Below, one piece after another: positions 13,244 through 21,382 of a stretch of 64,000 nt of DNA. The notes below the pieces were generated by a model, which had not been told where the DNA came from, searched no databases, and saw only the letters and a list, made by a program, of their open reading frames with translations. Made by a program: the position numbers and the translations under genes. The DNA comes from Virgibacillus doumboii (GTDB lineage Bacteria; Bacillota; Bacilli; Bacillales; Amphibacillaceae), in contig NZ_CADCWQ010000002.1 of assembly GCF_902806455.1 (NCBI RefSeq), forward strand, positions 124,001 to 188,000. The letters are read 5' to 3'. Each line of letters opens with the position of its first letter. Position 1 is the first letter of the stretch.

Positions 13244-13840
13244 ATGAATACGATTGGTGTACTTGCGTTACAAGGTGCTGTTCGTGAACACATTCGCTCG
13301 ATTAAGGCAACAGGTGCAAATGCCGTTGAGATAAAACGTAAGGAGCAGCTTGATGAAATTGATGGCTTGATTCTTCCCGGCGGTGAAAGCACTACAATGC
13401 GCAGGTTGATTGACAGCTATGGTTTCTTCGATGCTCTTCAGGAATTCGGAAAAAAAGGTAAACCGATATTTGGTACATGTGCCGGACTGATTTTGATGGC
13501 GAATGACATAGATGGTCAGGAACATTCCCATTTGGGACTTATCAATATGAAGGTTGCACGGAATGCGTTCGGCAGACAGGTTGCAAGCTTTGAAGCAGAT
13601 TTGGACGTAAGTTATATCGGTAATCATTTTAATGCAGTATTCATCCGCGCCCCATATATTATGGAAGCAGGACCTGAAGTGGAAATTCTTGCAACATGCC
13701 AGGACCGGATTGTAGCTGCTAAACAGGGGCATTATTTATGTACTGCTTTTCATCCGGAATTGACCGATGATAACCGTTTTATTGAATATTTCGCTGAAAT
13801 GGTGGAAGAATCAAACATAAAAGTGAAGGCGTCCGTTTAG
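13244..13840 (+). CDS. pdxT: PLP synthase glutaminase, PdxT subunit
   Basis: This 198-residue class I glutaminase channels ammonia into PdxS. It shows the family start [13 protein letters not shown], the [12 protein letters not shown] loop, the nucleophile cysteine in GTCAGL and the His-Glu pair in FHPELTDD. Length is normal. Its stop codon lies exactly at the left edge of repeat C1 (13838), so the element begins where the gene ends. Confidence 0.98.
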   Translation: MNTIGVLALQGAVREHIRSIKATGANAVEIKRKEQLDEIDGLILPGGESTTMRRLIDSYGFFDALQEFGKKGKPIFGTCAGLILMANDIDGQEHSHLGLINMKVARNAFGRQVASFEADLDVSYIGNHFNAVFIRAPYIMEAGPEVEILATCQDRIVAAKQGHYLCTAFHPELTDDNRFIEYFAEMVEESNIKVKASV

Positions 13841-14061
13841 CGACGTATAAACTGCGCCTGGCCATGCCAGGTGGTCCGATGTTGCCGCGCAAAGTGGCGA
13901 TCTTAATCGGACATTCCTACCCTATGAGATAAAGGAAACATGCCCCTGCATCAGGGGTATGCCGACGTTGGCCGACAAGGCCGGTTTTAGTTGGCCATCC
14001 CTAACTACGAACCGATGTTGACTTATCGTAAGGAGGGCTCGGGAAGTTTACTAGTCGCTGG
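13838..14061 (+). repeat. Dispersed repeat C1
   Basis: This non-coding stretch begins TTAGCGACGTATAAACTG (overlapping the pdxT stop), contains GAGATAAAGGAAACA and GATGTTGACTTATCGTA, and ends CTAGTCGCTGG. The same landmarks in the same order occur inverted at 55416-55528. C1 also contains a hairpin-rich insert around GCCCCTGCATCAGGGGTATG that reappears inverted in element D1 near 46100. It fills most of the pdxT-serS gap. Confidence 0.8.
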
Positions 14062-14088
14062 ATGCCTGAACTAGATAAATAAAAACAC

Positions 14089-14117
14089 TTGCATCTTAAT
14101 TAAAAATTGTATATGAT
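14089..14117 (+). promoter_or_regulatory. Sigma-A promoter for the serS leader
   Basis: TTGCAT, a 17-base spacer and TATGAT lie immediately upstream of the T-box leader. Confidence 0.8.
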
Positions 14118-14124
14118 ATACCAT

Positions 14125-14372
14125 AATATATGAAACAGTAATGAGAGGAAATAGTAGCAGGTAGCTTATCTCCAGAGAGTCGGTGGCAGGTGTGAACCGA
14201 TGTTGGCAGCTTGTGAATCCATCCTCAAACTGGTTTACTGAACCGAAAAGTAGGTAAACCCGGTTAAAAACCGTTATTTTATTTGAGCCGGAAGAGGTGT
14301 ATATCTCTTCAATAAGGGTGGCAACGCGGGAATAATACTCTCGTCCCTATTTATTAGGGACGGGAGTTTTTT
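14125..14372 (+). promoter_or_regulatory. T-box riboswitch upstream of serS (tRNA-Ser sensing)
   Basis: The leader contains a stem I specifier GTGAA-TCC-A (TCC at 14218-14220, a serine codon). The T-box sequence AGGGTGGCAACGCGGG lies near 14315-14330. A terminator (14337-14372) has arms ACTCTCGTCCCTA and TAGGGACGGGAGT followed by six T. Uncharged tRNA-Ser should stabilise the antiterminator and allow serS transcription. Confidence 0.93.
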
Positions 14373-14396
14373 GTATTTAAAAAGGAGGAACTAACC

Positions 14397-15671
14397 ATGT
14401 TGGACATGAAGTTTTTACGGAATAATTTTGATGATGTAAAAAAGAAACTGGCGAACCGCGGTGAAGATTTATCGGAACTCGAGCGGTTTGGCGAGCTAGA
14501 TGAGCGACGCCGGAACTTAATTTCGGAAACAGAAAAACTGAAAGCAAAGCGGAATGAAGCGTCCAAACAGATTTCTGCATTAAAAAAAGAAGGTAAAGAT
14601 GCTGATCCTGCGATTAAGGAAATGCGTGAGGTAGGAGAGCAAATTAAGGCATTCGATACGGAATTGAAAGAAATAGAGGAAAATTTAAATCATATGATGC
14701 TTTCCATCCCAAATATTCCGCATGAAAGTGTACCGATTGGTGAGGATGAAGATGATAATGTGCTGGCACGTAAATGGGGAGAAATTCCAACCTTTAATTT
14801 TGAGGAAAAGCCACACTGGGACGTAGCAACCGGTCTGGATATTATTGATTTTGAACGGGCTGCAAAGGTCACCGGAAGCCGCTTTGTTTTTTATAAAGGA
14901 CTCGGAACACGCCTGGAGCGTGCCTTAATGAGCTTTATGATGGACTTGCATGCGGATGAACATGGTTACACCGAGCTGATGCCGCCACAAATCGTTAATC
15001 GGGCGAGCCTGACCGGAACCGGCCAGCTGCCAAAATTTGCTGAAGACGTGTTCAAATTGGATGAATGGGATTATTTCCTGATACCGACAGCTGAGGTGCC
15101 GGTTACGAATTTCCATCGGGATGAAATTCTCACAAGTGATAATCTTCCTAAGAAATATGCAGCGTACAGTGCTAATTTCCGTTCTGAAGCCGGGTCTGCC
15201 GGACGTGACACACGCGGGCTTATTCGCCAGCACCAGTTCAACAAAGTCGAGCTTGTACATTTCACTAAACCGGAAGATTCTTATGAAACATTGGAAGTAC
15301 TGACAGGACATGCTGAAAAAGTATTGCAATTGTTAAATCTGCCATACAGGGTTATGAGCATGTGTACTGGAGACTTGGGCTTTACGGCTGCTAAAAAATA
15401 CGATATCGAAGTGTGGATTCCAAGTCAGAATACTTACCGGGAAATTTCTTCTTGCTCTAACTTTGAAGATTTTCAGGCAAGACGTGCAGGCATTCGCTTC
15501 CGTCGAGAAGAAAAAGGTAAACCGGAATTTGTTCATACATTAAATGGATCCGGATTAGCAGTCGGCCGTACAGTCGCTGCTATTTTGGAAAATTATCAGC
15601 AGGAAGACGGTTCTGTTGTCGTTCCGGAAGTTCTAAGACCATATATGGGCGGAAAAGATGTAATAAAATAA
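14397..15671 (+). CDS. serS: Seryl-tRNA synthetase
   Basis: This 424-residue class II synthetase charges tRNA-Ser. The N-terminal antiparallel coiled-coil arm (about residues 25-105, rich in Lys/Glu) binds the long variable arm of tRNA-Ser. The catalytic core shows [13 protein letters not shown], motif 2 around [21 protein letters not shown] and motif 3 [16 protein letters not shown]. The start ATG has an AAAGGAGG site nine bases upstream. Control is by the preceding serine-specific T-box, and a tRNA-Ser gene lies just downstream. Confidence 0.99.
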   Translation: MLDMKFLRNNFDDVKKKLANRGEDLSELERFGELDERRRNLISETEKLKAKRNEASKQISALKKEGKDADPAIKEMREVGEQIKAFDTELKEIEENLNHMMLSIPNIPHESVPIGEDEDDNVLARKWGEIPTFNFEEKPHWDVATGLDIIDFERAAKVTGSRFVFYKGLGTRLERALMSFMMDLHADEHGYTELMPPQIVNRASLTGTGQLPKFAEDVFKLDEWDYFLIPTAEVPVTNFHRDEILTSDNLPKKYAAYSANFRSEAGSAGRDTRGLIRQHQFNKVELVHFTKPEDSYETLEVLTGHAEKVLQLLNLPYRVMSMCTGDLGFTAAKKYDIEVWIPSQNTYREISSCSNFEDFQARRAGIRFRREEKGKPEFVHTLNGSGLAVGRTVAAILENYQQEDGSVVVPEVLRPYMGGKDVIK

Positions 15672-15733
15672 TACGGTTAACGGGTCACGGATTGTGGCCC
15701 GGTACCCTATTTTAAAAAAGTTACATTTTCCGT

Positions 15734-15762
15734 TTGACAACATAATTCATGCATGATATATT
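15734..15762 (+). promoter_or_regulatory. Sigma-A promoter for tRNA-Ser
   Basis: A consensus TTGACA, a 17-base spacer and TATATT end 16 bases before the tRNA. Confidence 0.85.
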
Positions 15763-15778
15763 AATTCTTGTCGCACAC

Positions 15779-15871
15779 GGAGGTATACCCAAGTCTGGCT
15801 GAAGGGATCGGTCTTGAAAACCGACAGGCGGGTCAAACCGCGCGGGGGTTCGAATCCCTCTACCTCCTCCA
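15779..15871 (+). tRNA. tRNA-Ser (anticodon UGA)
   Basis: This 93-nt type II tRNA has acceptor arm GGAGGTA/TACCTCC, anticodon loop CTTGAAA (TGA), a long variable arm, the T-loop GTTCGAATC and an encoded CCA. The discriminator position reads T, where bacterial tRNA-Ser usually has G. Confidence 0.97.
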
Positions 15872-15911
15872 TTTAATTTTAAAAGCGCATAAAATTGGAG
15901 ATTATACACGA

Positions 15912-15939
15912 AACCGTTACAATTTGTAGCGGTTTTTTT
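15912..15939 (+). terminator. Terminator after tRNA-Ser
   Basis: AACCGTTACA pairs with TGTAGCGGTT (one G-U pair) across a three-base loop, followed by seven T. Confidence 0.9.
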
Positions 15940-15986
15940 ATTTGTGCTTTTTTTACGTATAAAATGGTCTTTATTTTACATAAAAC

Positions 15987-16012
15987 TGTAATATTTTATA
16001 AAAAGCATCGTC
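15987..16012 (+). promoter_or_regulatory. Candidate ECF sigma autoregulatory promoter
   Basis: TGTAAT, a 16-base spacer and CGTC resemble the B. subtilis sigma-X/W class (TGTAAC ... CGTC). The site lies 50 bases before the sigma gene, as expected for autoregulation. Confidence 0.5.
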
Positions 16013-16061
16013 TAATAGACAGAAAGATGTAAGATAAGCCTGACAGAAGGAGGCCGGGGGG

Positions 16062-16565
16062 ATGGAGGAAGAAATAATTACGGATTGGTTCGATGCCTAT
16101 GCTGATGATATTTACAAATTTCTTGTCTATTACATGTCCACTCCTGATGTGGAAGATTTAGTACAAGAGGTATTTATAAAAGCGATTGATCGGTATGATT
16201 CGTTTAAAGGTGATTCAAGTCCGAAAACATGGCTTATATCCATTGCACGAAACCTGGCAATTGATGAGGCACGTAAAAGAAAACGGCAGGATTGGCGAAA
16301 ATTAATCAAAACATATGACTATAAAACAGAGATTTCACCAGAGGAACAACAATTAACCAATGAAAACAAACAACAACTACATCAGGATATTTCAAAACTG
16401 AAACAGGACTATCGGGACGTGGTTATTCTGCGGGGAATTGAGGAATTGACTGTCGCCCAAACAGCCAGCATTTTACAATGGCCCGATACAAAGGTGCGCG
16501 TAACGTTTCATCGAGCATTAGCAGCCTTGAAAAGGAAGGTAAAGGAGGCCGATTATGAATTATAA
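16062..16565 (+). CDS. ECF RNA polymerase sigma factor (SigX/SigW-like)
   Basis: This 167-residue extracytoplasmic-function sigma factor has only regions 2 and 4. Region 2 (about residues 10-80) contains VEDLVQEVFIKAIDRYDSF and SPKTWLISIARNLAIDEARKRKR. Region 4 (about 110-160) contains DYRDVVILRGIEELTVAQTASIL and the recognition helix WPDTKVRVTFHRALAALKR. The ribosome site GGAGGCCGGGGGG precedes the ATG. It overlaps the next gene by 11 bases, the standard coupling with an anti-sigma factor. The family resembles SigX, linked to cell-surface charge and cationic peptide stress, but the regulon cannot be read from the sequence. Confidence 0.92.
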   Translation: MEEEIITDWFDAYADDIYKFLVYYMSTPDVEDLVQEVFIKAIDRYDSFKGDSSPKTWLISIARNLAIDEARKRKRQDWRKLIKTYDYKTEISPEEQQLTNENKQQLHQDISKLKQDYRDVVILRGIEELTVAQTASILQWPDTKVRVTFHRALAALKRKVKEADYEL

Positions 16566-17346
16566 CGATGACGAATTGCAAAAGGAGTTAAAAGAATTGA
16601 AAGCATCTGTATCATTGGATCCTGATAAAAAAGAATCGATGAAAGCAGTAATTAGAAAACATGCGAGGAAGAAACGTAAGCAGAAAAAATTAAAACAATC
16701 GGCTATCTGGTTTTCAACTGCCGCTGCTTTCTTTATAGGCAGTATTCTCCTATTTAATTCGATTAATGATAGTCAATCAGTGTTGCCTGCTGATAACCAT
16801 AACCAAATGGAAAATACAGGGAATGAGAGTAAAGAACCTGCTGACGCCGGAGACAAGGATGATACAACAGATAAAAAAATATCGGTAAATGAACAAGGAA
16901 CAGAGACTCAAACCATTATGCTTGAAGGCATGGAGGAAGAAGTAACAGTTACCAATTATGTATTGGAGCCGTATGGCATTCAATATCAAATGGAGGAGTT
17001 CCTGGGTAATTATACTGTCAGTGACAATAAAGTAAGGCACTATAGTGATGCTGAAACCGCCTATGTAACGATGGAGGTCATAGAAAAAGCAAAATTGGAT
17101 AAAGTCGTATCGGATTTACAAACTGAATATAATGGTGATTATGACTATACAGAAGAACCGGCGGAAACATCGCAAAATGAAACTCCATATCAGGGCATGC
17201 GGCAGCATTTTGCATATCCGCCACAAGGGTATTATGCCTACCAAATCGATAAGCATGTTATCGTCATCCAATATGAATATGTAACCGAAGCAGGTGACGG
17301 TATGGAATCTAGACTCCAGGTGTTAAGGGAATCAATCAGCAAATAA
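16555..17346 (+). CDS. Membrane-anchored anti-sigma factor (RsiX-like)
   Basis: This 263-residue protein starts inside the sigma gene. A charged N-terminal cytoplasmic segment (residues 1-45, ending KKRKQKKLKQ) is followed by one membrane segment (AIWFSTAAAFFIGSILLF, about 47-64) and an extracytoplasmic domain of about 195 residues rich in Asn, Asp, Glu and Thr. This topology and the overlap with an ECF sigma gene indicate the cognate anti-sigma factor. No zinc-binding HxxxCxxC motif is visible, so it belongs to the RsiX-like rather than the ZAS class. A hairpin without T-run follows at 17356-17384. Confidence 0.83.
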   Translation: MNYNDDELQKELKELKASVSLDPDKKESMKAVIRKHARKKRKQKKLKQSAIWFSTAAAFFIGSILLFNSINDSQSVLPADNHNQMENTGNESKEPADAGDKDDTTDKKISVNEQGTETQTIMLEGMEEEVTVTNYVLEPYGIQYQMEEFLGNYTVSDNKVRHYSDAETAYVTMEVIEKAKLDKVVSDLQTEYNGDYDYTEEPAETSQNETPYQGMRQHFAYPPQGYYAYQIDKHVIVIQYEYVTEAGDGMESRLQVLRESISK

Positions 17347-17387
17347 GAGAAAACGGGGCTTTCACTGACTTACGGTGGAAGCCTCTC

Positions 17388-17416
17388 TTGACATTAGGGA
17401 TATTAGCAGGTATAGT
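17388..17416 (+). promoter_or_regulatory. Sigma-A promoter for the proC leader
   Basis: TTGACA, a 17-base spacer and TATAGT match the consensus closely, just upstream of the T-box. Confidence 0.85.
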
Positions 17417-17422
17417 ACTTAA

Positions 17423-17686
17423 AAATACATGAATAAGTATAATAAACAAACGAAGAAGAGGTCAGTAGCAATTTGCTTCCCGTTAGAGAGTGGAATTCAT
17501 CGGCTGGGAGATTCCATCGGGCCCGGCTTTTTGTGAAACCTGCCTTGGAGTTGTCAGATAAACCCTGACCGCAGTCTCGCTGCGTTATGAAAATAGAGTG
17601 GGCATGTTCAGCATGTCAATGAAGGTGGTACCACGGAAAACACCCCAATCCGTCCTTTTACAGGATTAGATTGGGGTGTTTTTTGT
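17423..17686 (+). promoter_or_regulatory. T-box riboswitch upstream of proC (tRNA-Pro sensing)
   Basis: The stem I specifier region reads GTGAAA-CCT-G (CCT at 17539-17541, a proline codon). The T-box core AGGTGGTACCACGG lies at 17623-17636. A terminator at 17639-17686 has arms AACACCCCAATC and GATTGGGGTGTT plus a T-run. Proline limitation should therefore raise proC expression. Confidence 0.93.
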
Positions 17687-17718
17687 TTTTGAATAATTGC
17701 TTATAAAAGGAGTTAATG

Positions 17719-18537
17719 ATGATGGATAAAAAAGTTGCCTTTATTGGTGCAGGTTCCATGGCTGAAGCGATTATTTCCGGTATCGTTCACCAGGAAATTT
17801 TACGAAAGGAACAAATTGTTGTAACAAATAAAAGTGATAAGGAACGCATTGACCGGCTGAAACGCCGCTATCAGATTCAAAGTATCCAGGACAAAGAGAA
17901 AGTTGCGGCAGATGCCGATATCGTAATTTTAGCGACAAAACCGTATGACTTGGAACCAGCCGTCCAATCGATTCAGGCATATTTGAAACCGGACCAGCTG
18001 ATTATTTCCGTTATTGCCGGGATTTCAACCGAGTACATTACATCGTTAATCGGGTCCAATGCGCCTGTGATTCGGGCAATGCCAAACACATCAGCCTCAA
18101 TTGGCTACTCGGCAACTGCATTATCTGCCGGTAAATTTGCCGGCGATGAACACATGGCAGAGGCTCAGGCATTATTTGAATCGATTGGATCTACTGTAAT
18201 GGTGGACGAAGCCGATATGCACACGGTAACAGGAGTTTCCGGAAGCGGTCCCGCCTATATTTATTATTTTGTCGAGGCGATGGAACAGGCTGCTGTTGAA
18301 GCAGGTTTGGATAAAGAAACTGCCAAGGCACTGGTTGCACAAACCGTTGTCGGTGCAGGTGAAATGCTTAAACAGACAGGTGAAGCAGCAGGAGATCTGC
18401 GGGAAAAAGTCACCAGTCCCGGTGGAACTACGCAGGCAGGTCTTGAAGCTTTAGCTGCGGATGGATTTCAGGATGCTATTAAGAATTGTGTAAAAAGCGC
18501 ACGGGAACGTTCCATTGAATTAGGGGAGAAGAAGTGA
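17719..18537 (+). CDS. proC: Pyrroline-5-carboxylate reductase
   Basis: This enzyme of about 272 residues reduces pyrroline-5-carboxylate to proline with NADPH, the last biosynthetic step. The N-terminal Rossmann fold reads KKVAFIGAGSMAEAII. The C-terminal dimer domain holds the signature segments VTGVSGSGPAYIY and REKVTSPGGTTQAG. Three consecutive in-frame ATGs occur at 17716, 17719 and 17722; the AAGGAG site best fits the second or third. The upstream proline-specific T-box independently supports the assignment. No proA or proB is nearby. Confidence 0.96.
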   Translation: MMDKKVAFIGAGSMAEAIISGIVHQEILRKEQIVVTNKSDKERIDRLKRRYQIQSIQDKEKVAADADIVILATKPYDLEPAVQSIQAYLKPDQLIISVIAGISTEYITSLIGSNAPVIRAMPNTSASIGYSATALSAGKFAGDEHMAEAQALFESIGSTVMVDEADMHTVTGVSGSGPAYIYYFVEAMEQAAVEAGLDKETAKALVAQTVVGAGEMLKQTGEAAGDLREKVTSPGGTTQAGLEALAADGFQDAIKNCVKSARERSIELGEKK

Positions 18538-18596
18538 GGTTACTATCACTTCCCGAATTTTATCGGAAAATATTATATGGAAAGGTGTGATGTCTT

Positions 18597-18698
18597 ATGG
18601 GATATAAACTAAATCATGTAAAAAAAGAAGGTTCTGATTTCAGGAAAAAGTTTATACAGAGGAGAGGTCACATTGATAACAGAGGAAGAAAAGTTTGA
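18597..18698 (+). other. Possible 33-codon leader ORF
   Basis: A short reading frame starting MGYKLNHVKKEG overlaps the start of the following acetyltransferase. Its ribosome site is weak and coding status is doubtful. It could act as a translational leader or be spurious. Confidence 0.2.
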
Positions 18699-19245
18699 TT
18701 ATGTTAAAGAAACAGAACGATTAGTATTAAGACCATTACAGAAATATGATTATGAGAATTGGCTGAATGAATTTGAAAACCGTCATCCATCCCAGCATCG
18801 CCATGACAAGGGTAAAATGGATATGCGTGAATGTACAAGGGAATGGTTTGCTGACCTGGTAGATAGACACCAGAATTTAGCATTAACGGATACTGCTTAT
18901 ATTTTTGGTGTTTTTAGACGAGAAGATGGTATCCATTTAGGTTTTGTTGATTTCTCAACCTTGGAAAGGGGAGATTTCCAATGGGGCAGAATTGGTTATT
19001 CCATCCATAATCAATATTGGGGAAAAGGGTATGGCAAAGAAGCGGTAAAAGAAGCACTGGATATTGCATTTAGTTATTTAAAATTTCATCGTATAGAAGC
19101 CCACATTAATGTTGATAATCCCGCTTCAATCAATTTGGCAGAGAGTGTGCGGATGGAATATGAATGTACACGAAAAGGATTTATATATGAATTTGGCGGG
19201 TGGACAGATAATCTGATTTATTTTATGAATTCTTTTGATGTTTAA
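18673..19245 (+). CDS. GNAT-family N-acetyltransferase (RimJ/RimL-like)
   Basis: This 190-residue acetyl-CoA-dependent acetyltransferase begins ITEEEKFDYVKETERLVLRPLQ, the usual RimJ/RimL-type opening. The acetyl-CoA loop is visible as YWGKGYGKEAVKEALD, followed by FHRIEAHINVDNPASINLAE. The start is a TTG preceded by AGGAGAGG; no in-frame ATG fits. The substrate (protein N terminus, antibiotic or polyamine) cannot be told from sequence. A TPR protein and a second GNAT follow, giving a three-gene accessory cluster absent from this place in B. subtilis. Confidence 0.82.
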   Translation: MITEEEKFDYVKETERLVLRPLQKYDYENWLNEFENRHPSQHRHDKGKMDMRECTREWFADLVDRHQNLALTDTAYIFGVFRREDGIHLGFVDFSTLERGDFQWGRIGYSIHNQYWGKGYGKEAVKEALDIAFSYLKFHRIEAHINVDNPASINLAESVRMEYECTRKGFIYEFGGWTDNLIYFMNSFDV

Positions 19246-19317
19246 ATGGATACGGAGCGATTGTTCTAAAAGGAGCAGTCGCTTTTTCTTGAGAAAAATA
19301 ATATTGGGGATGAGAAG

Positions 19318-19803
19318 ATGGAAAAAGAATTACATGGGGCTATTGATTTAAGAAAAAATGGAAACTATGAAGAATCCAACAAATTGTTGAAGAAACTCAC
19401 AAATGATTTTCCTGAGAATGCATCGGTTAACTATCAATGTGCCTGGAGTTTTGATTTATTGGGAGAGGAAGCGAAGGCAGCACCCTTTTACGAGAAGGCG
19501 ATTGATTTGGGACTTCCTTCTGAAGAAATGGAAGGTGCTATACTGGGATTGGGCAGTACATACAGAACATTAGGAGAATATGAAAAGTCGAAAAGTACGC
19601 TTCGAAAAGGAATCAAATTGTTTCCGGAAAATCGGGCGATTCAAGTATTCTATTCCATGACCTTATATAATCTAAACGAGAATAGCAGAGCGATGGAATT
19701 AATATTAAAGTGCCTGACAGATACGACTACAGACAGTAAAATATTAGGCTATAAAAAAGCAATAGACTTTTATTCTGATAAACTGGATCAAGTTTGGAAG
19801 TAG
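19318..19803 (+). CDS. Tetratricopeptide-repeat protein
   Basis: This 161-residue soluble helical protein has about three to four TPR motifs: repeats around LHGAIDLRKNGNYEESNKLL, NYQCAWSFDLLGEEAKAAPF and LGLGSTYRTLGEYEKSKSTL, each with the typical small-residue and aromatic spacing. TPRs mediate protein-protein contacts; the partner is unknown. No signal peptide is seen. The ATG follows GGGGATGAG, and the stop is separated from the next GNAT gene by under 20 bases. Confidence 0.75.
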   Translation: MEKELHGAIDLRKNGNYEESNKLLKKLTNDFPENASVNYQCAWSFDLLGEEAKAAPFYEKAIDLGLPSEEMEGAILGLGSTYRTLGEYEKSKSTLRKGIKLFPENRAIQVFYSMTLYNLNENSRAMELILKCLTDTTTDSKILGYKKAIDFYSDKLDQVWK

Positions 19804-19819
19804 GTTTGGAGTGAATCCT

Positions 19820-20317
19820 TTGATTGAAACAGAAAGATGTTTGATTAAACCCTTTGAGCAATCTGATTTTACGGATGTGAAAAAATTATATGTAAATCAC
19901 AAAGTTAGAAAGTACCTTGGGGGCATACGACCTGAAGATGCCGTTGAGGAGTCATTACATGGGATGCTGCAATCAGGTGATAACTCTTTTTACTGGGTTG
20001 TTAAAGAGAAACAATCGGGAGATTTTATTGGGTTGGTTTCTCTTGACCCCCACCACGAAGGTGATGACTTGGAAATCTCCTATCAATTTTTACCAGAGTG
20101 GTGGGGAGCTGGTTATGCGACTGAAGTTGTTCAAAAGCTCATTCATTATGCTTTTGATGAATTAAACCTTTCCAGAGTTATTGCAGAAACACAAACCGCA
20201 AATACCGGTTCATCCAGATTATTGGAGCGAGCTGGTATGAAACGCAAAAAGACTATTATGCGGTTCGGTGCTGAACAGGCGGTTTATTGCATAGAAAACT
20301 TTTTCATGAAGGAATAA
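19820..20317 (+). CDS. GNAT-family N-acetyltransferase
   Basis: This acetyltransferase of about 165 residues begins IETERCLIKPFEQSDF, typical of the RimJ/RimL group. The acetyl-CoA binding segment is PEWWGAGYATEVVQKLI, followed by SRVIAETQTANTGSSRLLERAGM. A GTG at 19811 is in frame but overlaps the GGAG site; the TTG at 19820 lies eight bases after that GGAG and gives the canonical family N terminus, so it is preferred. It probably shares a transcript with the TPR gene. A hairpin follows at 20331. Confidence 0.8.
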   Translation: MIETERCLIKPFEQSDFTDVKKLYVNHKVRKYLGGIRPEDAVEESLHGMLQSGDNSFYWVVKEKQSGDFIGLVSLDPHHEGDDLEISYQFLPEWWGAGYATEVVQKLIHYAFDELNLSRVIAETQTANTGSSRLLERAGMKRKKTIMRFGAEQAVYCIENFFMKE

Positions 20318-20330
20318 TTTTAAGCAGGAA

Positions 20331-20355
20331 TACGCTCAGCAAAAAACTGAGCGTA
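20331..20355. terminator. Hairpin between convergent genes
   Basis: TACGCTCAG pairs with CTGAGCGTA around a seven-base loop. Only a weak T-rich tail is present on either strand. It sits between the plus-strand GNAT gene and the minus-strand gene at 20392 and probably ends both. Confidence 0.6.
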
Positions 20356-20391
20356 AATATTGTTCATGTTATTTTTTCTTGTATCTAAATC

Positions 20392-20724
20392 CTATGCACC
20401 GAGCTTTTCCTGTGCCAGTCCCTTTGTGTGCAGCGCAGCAATCATGCCATAAAATGCATAGAAAAATTCATCAGGTGCCTCTACACGAATATGCCCAACC
20501 TTGCTTGTATCAAAATCCAGCGTTGCTTCCAGTAAGCGATAGGTTGCGTACGCGTAAAAGCAGAAATATTTATAGTCAAACTTGGGCATCTTTTCGTAAA
20601 TAACGGCAATCTCATCTTTATACTTGTCAAAGTTTTTTACTGCCTCATCCACAAATGCCTGCAGGTCGGACATGTCTGCTTCGACAACAATGTCTTTTTC
20701 ATTTTCCGGACGAATGGTAGCCAT
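20392..20724 (-). CDS. Hypothetical 110-residue protein
   Basis: I do not recognise this family. The protein is acidic at the N terminus (MATIRPENEKDIVVEADMSD), mostly helical by composition, and contains an aromatic-rich central part (FDYKYFCFYAYATYRLLE). No signal peptide, membrane segment or metal motif is evident. A clear GGAAGGA ribosome site lies seven bases before the ATG, supporting translation. The IS200/IS605 element begins 84 bases upstream of its start, so its promoter region may have been altered by that insertion. Confidence 0.65.
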   Translation of the reverse strand: MATIRPENEKDIVVEADMSDLQAFVDEAVKNFDKYKDEIAVIYEKMPKFDYKYFCFYAYATYRLLEATLDFDTSKVGHIRVEAPDEFFYAFYGMIAALHTKGLAQEKLGA

Positions 20725-20978
20725 CGTAAATCCTTCCTTTCCTGGGATTTTCTCCTCTACTATAGCTGAGATTTCGGTAAAATACGGTGATATAAATCAC
20801 TGATTACAGATTTTCCGAACGAGAACGCCCATTCCTTCAGGTGTGGGATGAGAGTGAGGTCGGATAAGGAGTACCACTGAAACCGAATGGTTTGTGGTGC
20901 TTCAATTATCCGAAAATTCCACTCTTTTTTTGGTGTATATATGTATTAGTTTATTAAATAAACTAATACAATAAGCTT

Positions 20979-21377
20979 ATGAATGATTATAGAAGAAACA
21001 ACACAACCGTATCATTAATTAACTATCATTTCGTTTTTTGCCCTCGATATAGAAGGAAAATATTCCTTCGTGCTGATGTGGAAGAACGTTTTAAGCAGTT
21101 GGTAAGAGAAATATGTGAAAGACTTGGAATTGTTATTGTTGCTTTAGAGTGTGACAAAGACCATACACATATGTTTCTTAATGCATTGCCAACACTTAGT
21201 CCAGCTAATATCATGGCGAAAATCAAAGGAGTGACTTCTAAAAAACTGAGAGAGGAGTTTCCTCATCTTCAGCATTTGCCAAGTCTTTGGACACGTTCCT
21301 ATTTTGTATCCACCGCAGGAAATGTATCGAGTAAAACCATTAAGCGCTATGTTGACCAACAAAAAACAAGGGGGTAA
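20979..21377 (+). CDS. tnpA: TnpA, Y1 HUH single-strand transposase
   Basis: This 132-residue IS200/IS605 transposase cuts and rejoins single-stranded element ends. The HUH-type metal motif is H62-T63-H64 within DKDHTHMFL, and the nucleophilic tyrosine is Y124 in KTIKRYVDQQ. The family blocks NYHFVFCPRYRRKIF and PANIMAKIKGVTSKKLREEFP are present, and length is normal. It appears functional. The stop is followed five bases later by the tnpB start, so the two genes are likely co-translated. Confidence 0.96.
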   Translation: MNDYRRNNTTVSLINYHFVFCPRYRRKIFLRADVEERFKQLVREICERLGIVIVALECDKDHTHMFLNALPTLSPANIMAKIKGVTSKKLREEFPHLQHLPSLWTRSYFVSTAGNVSSKTIKRYVDQQKTRG

Positions 21378-21382
21378 ATAGC

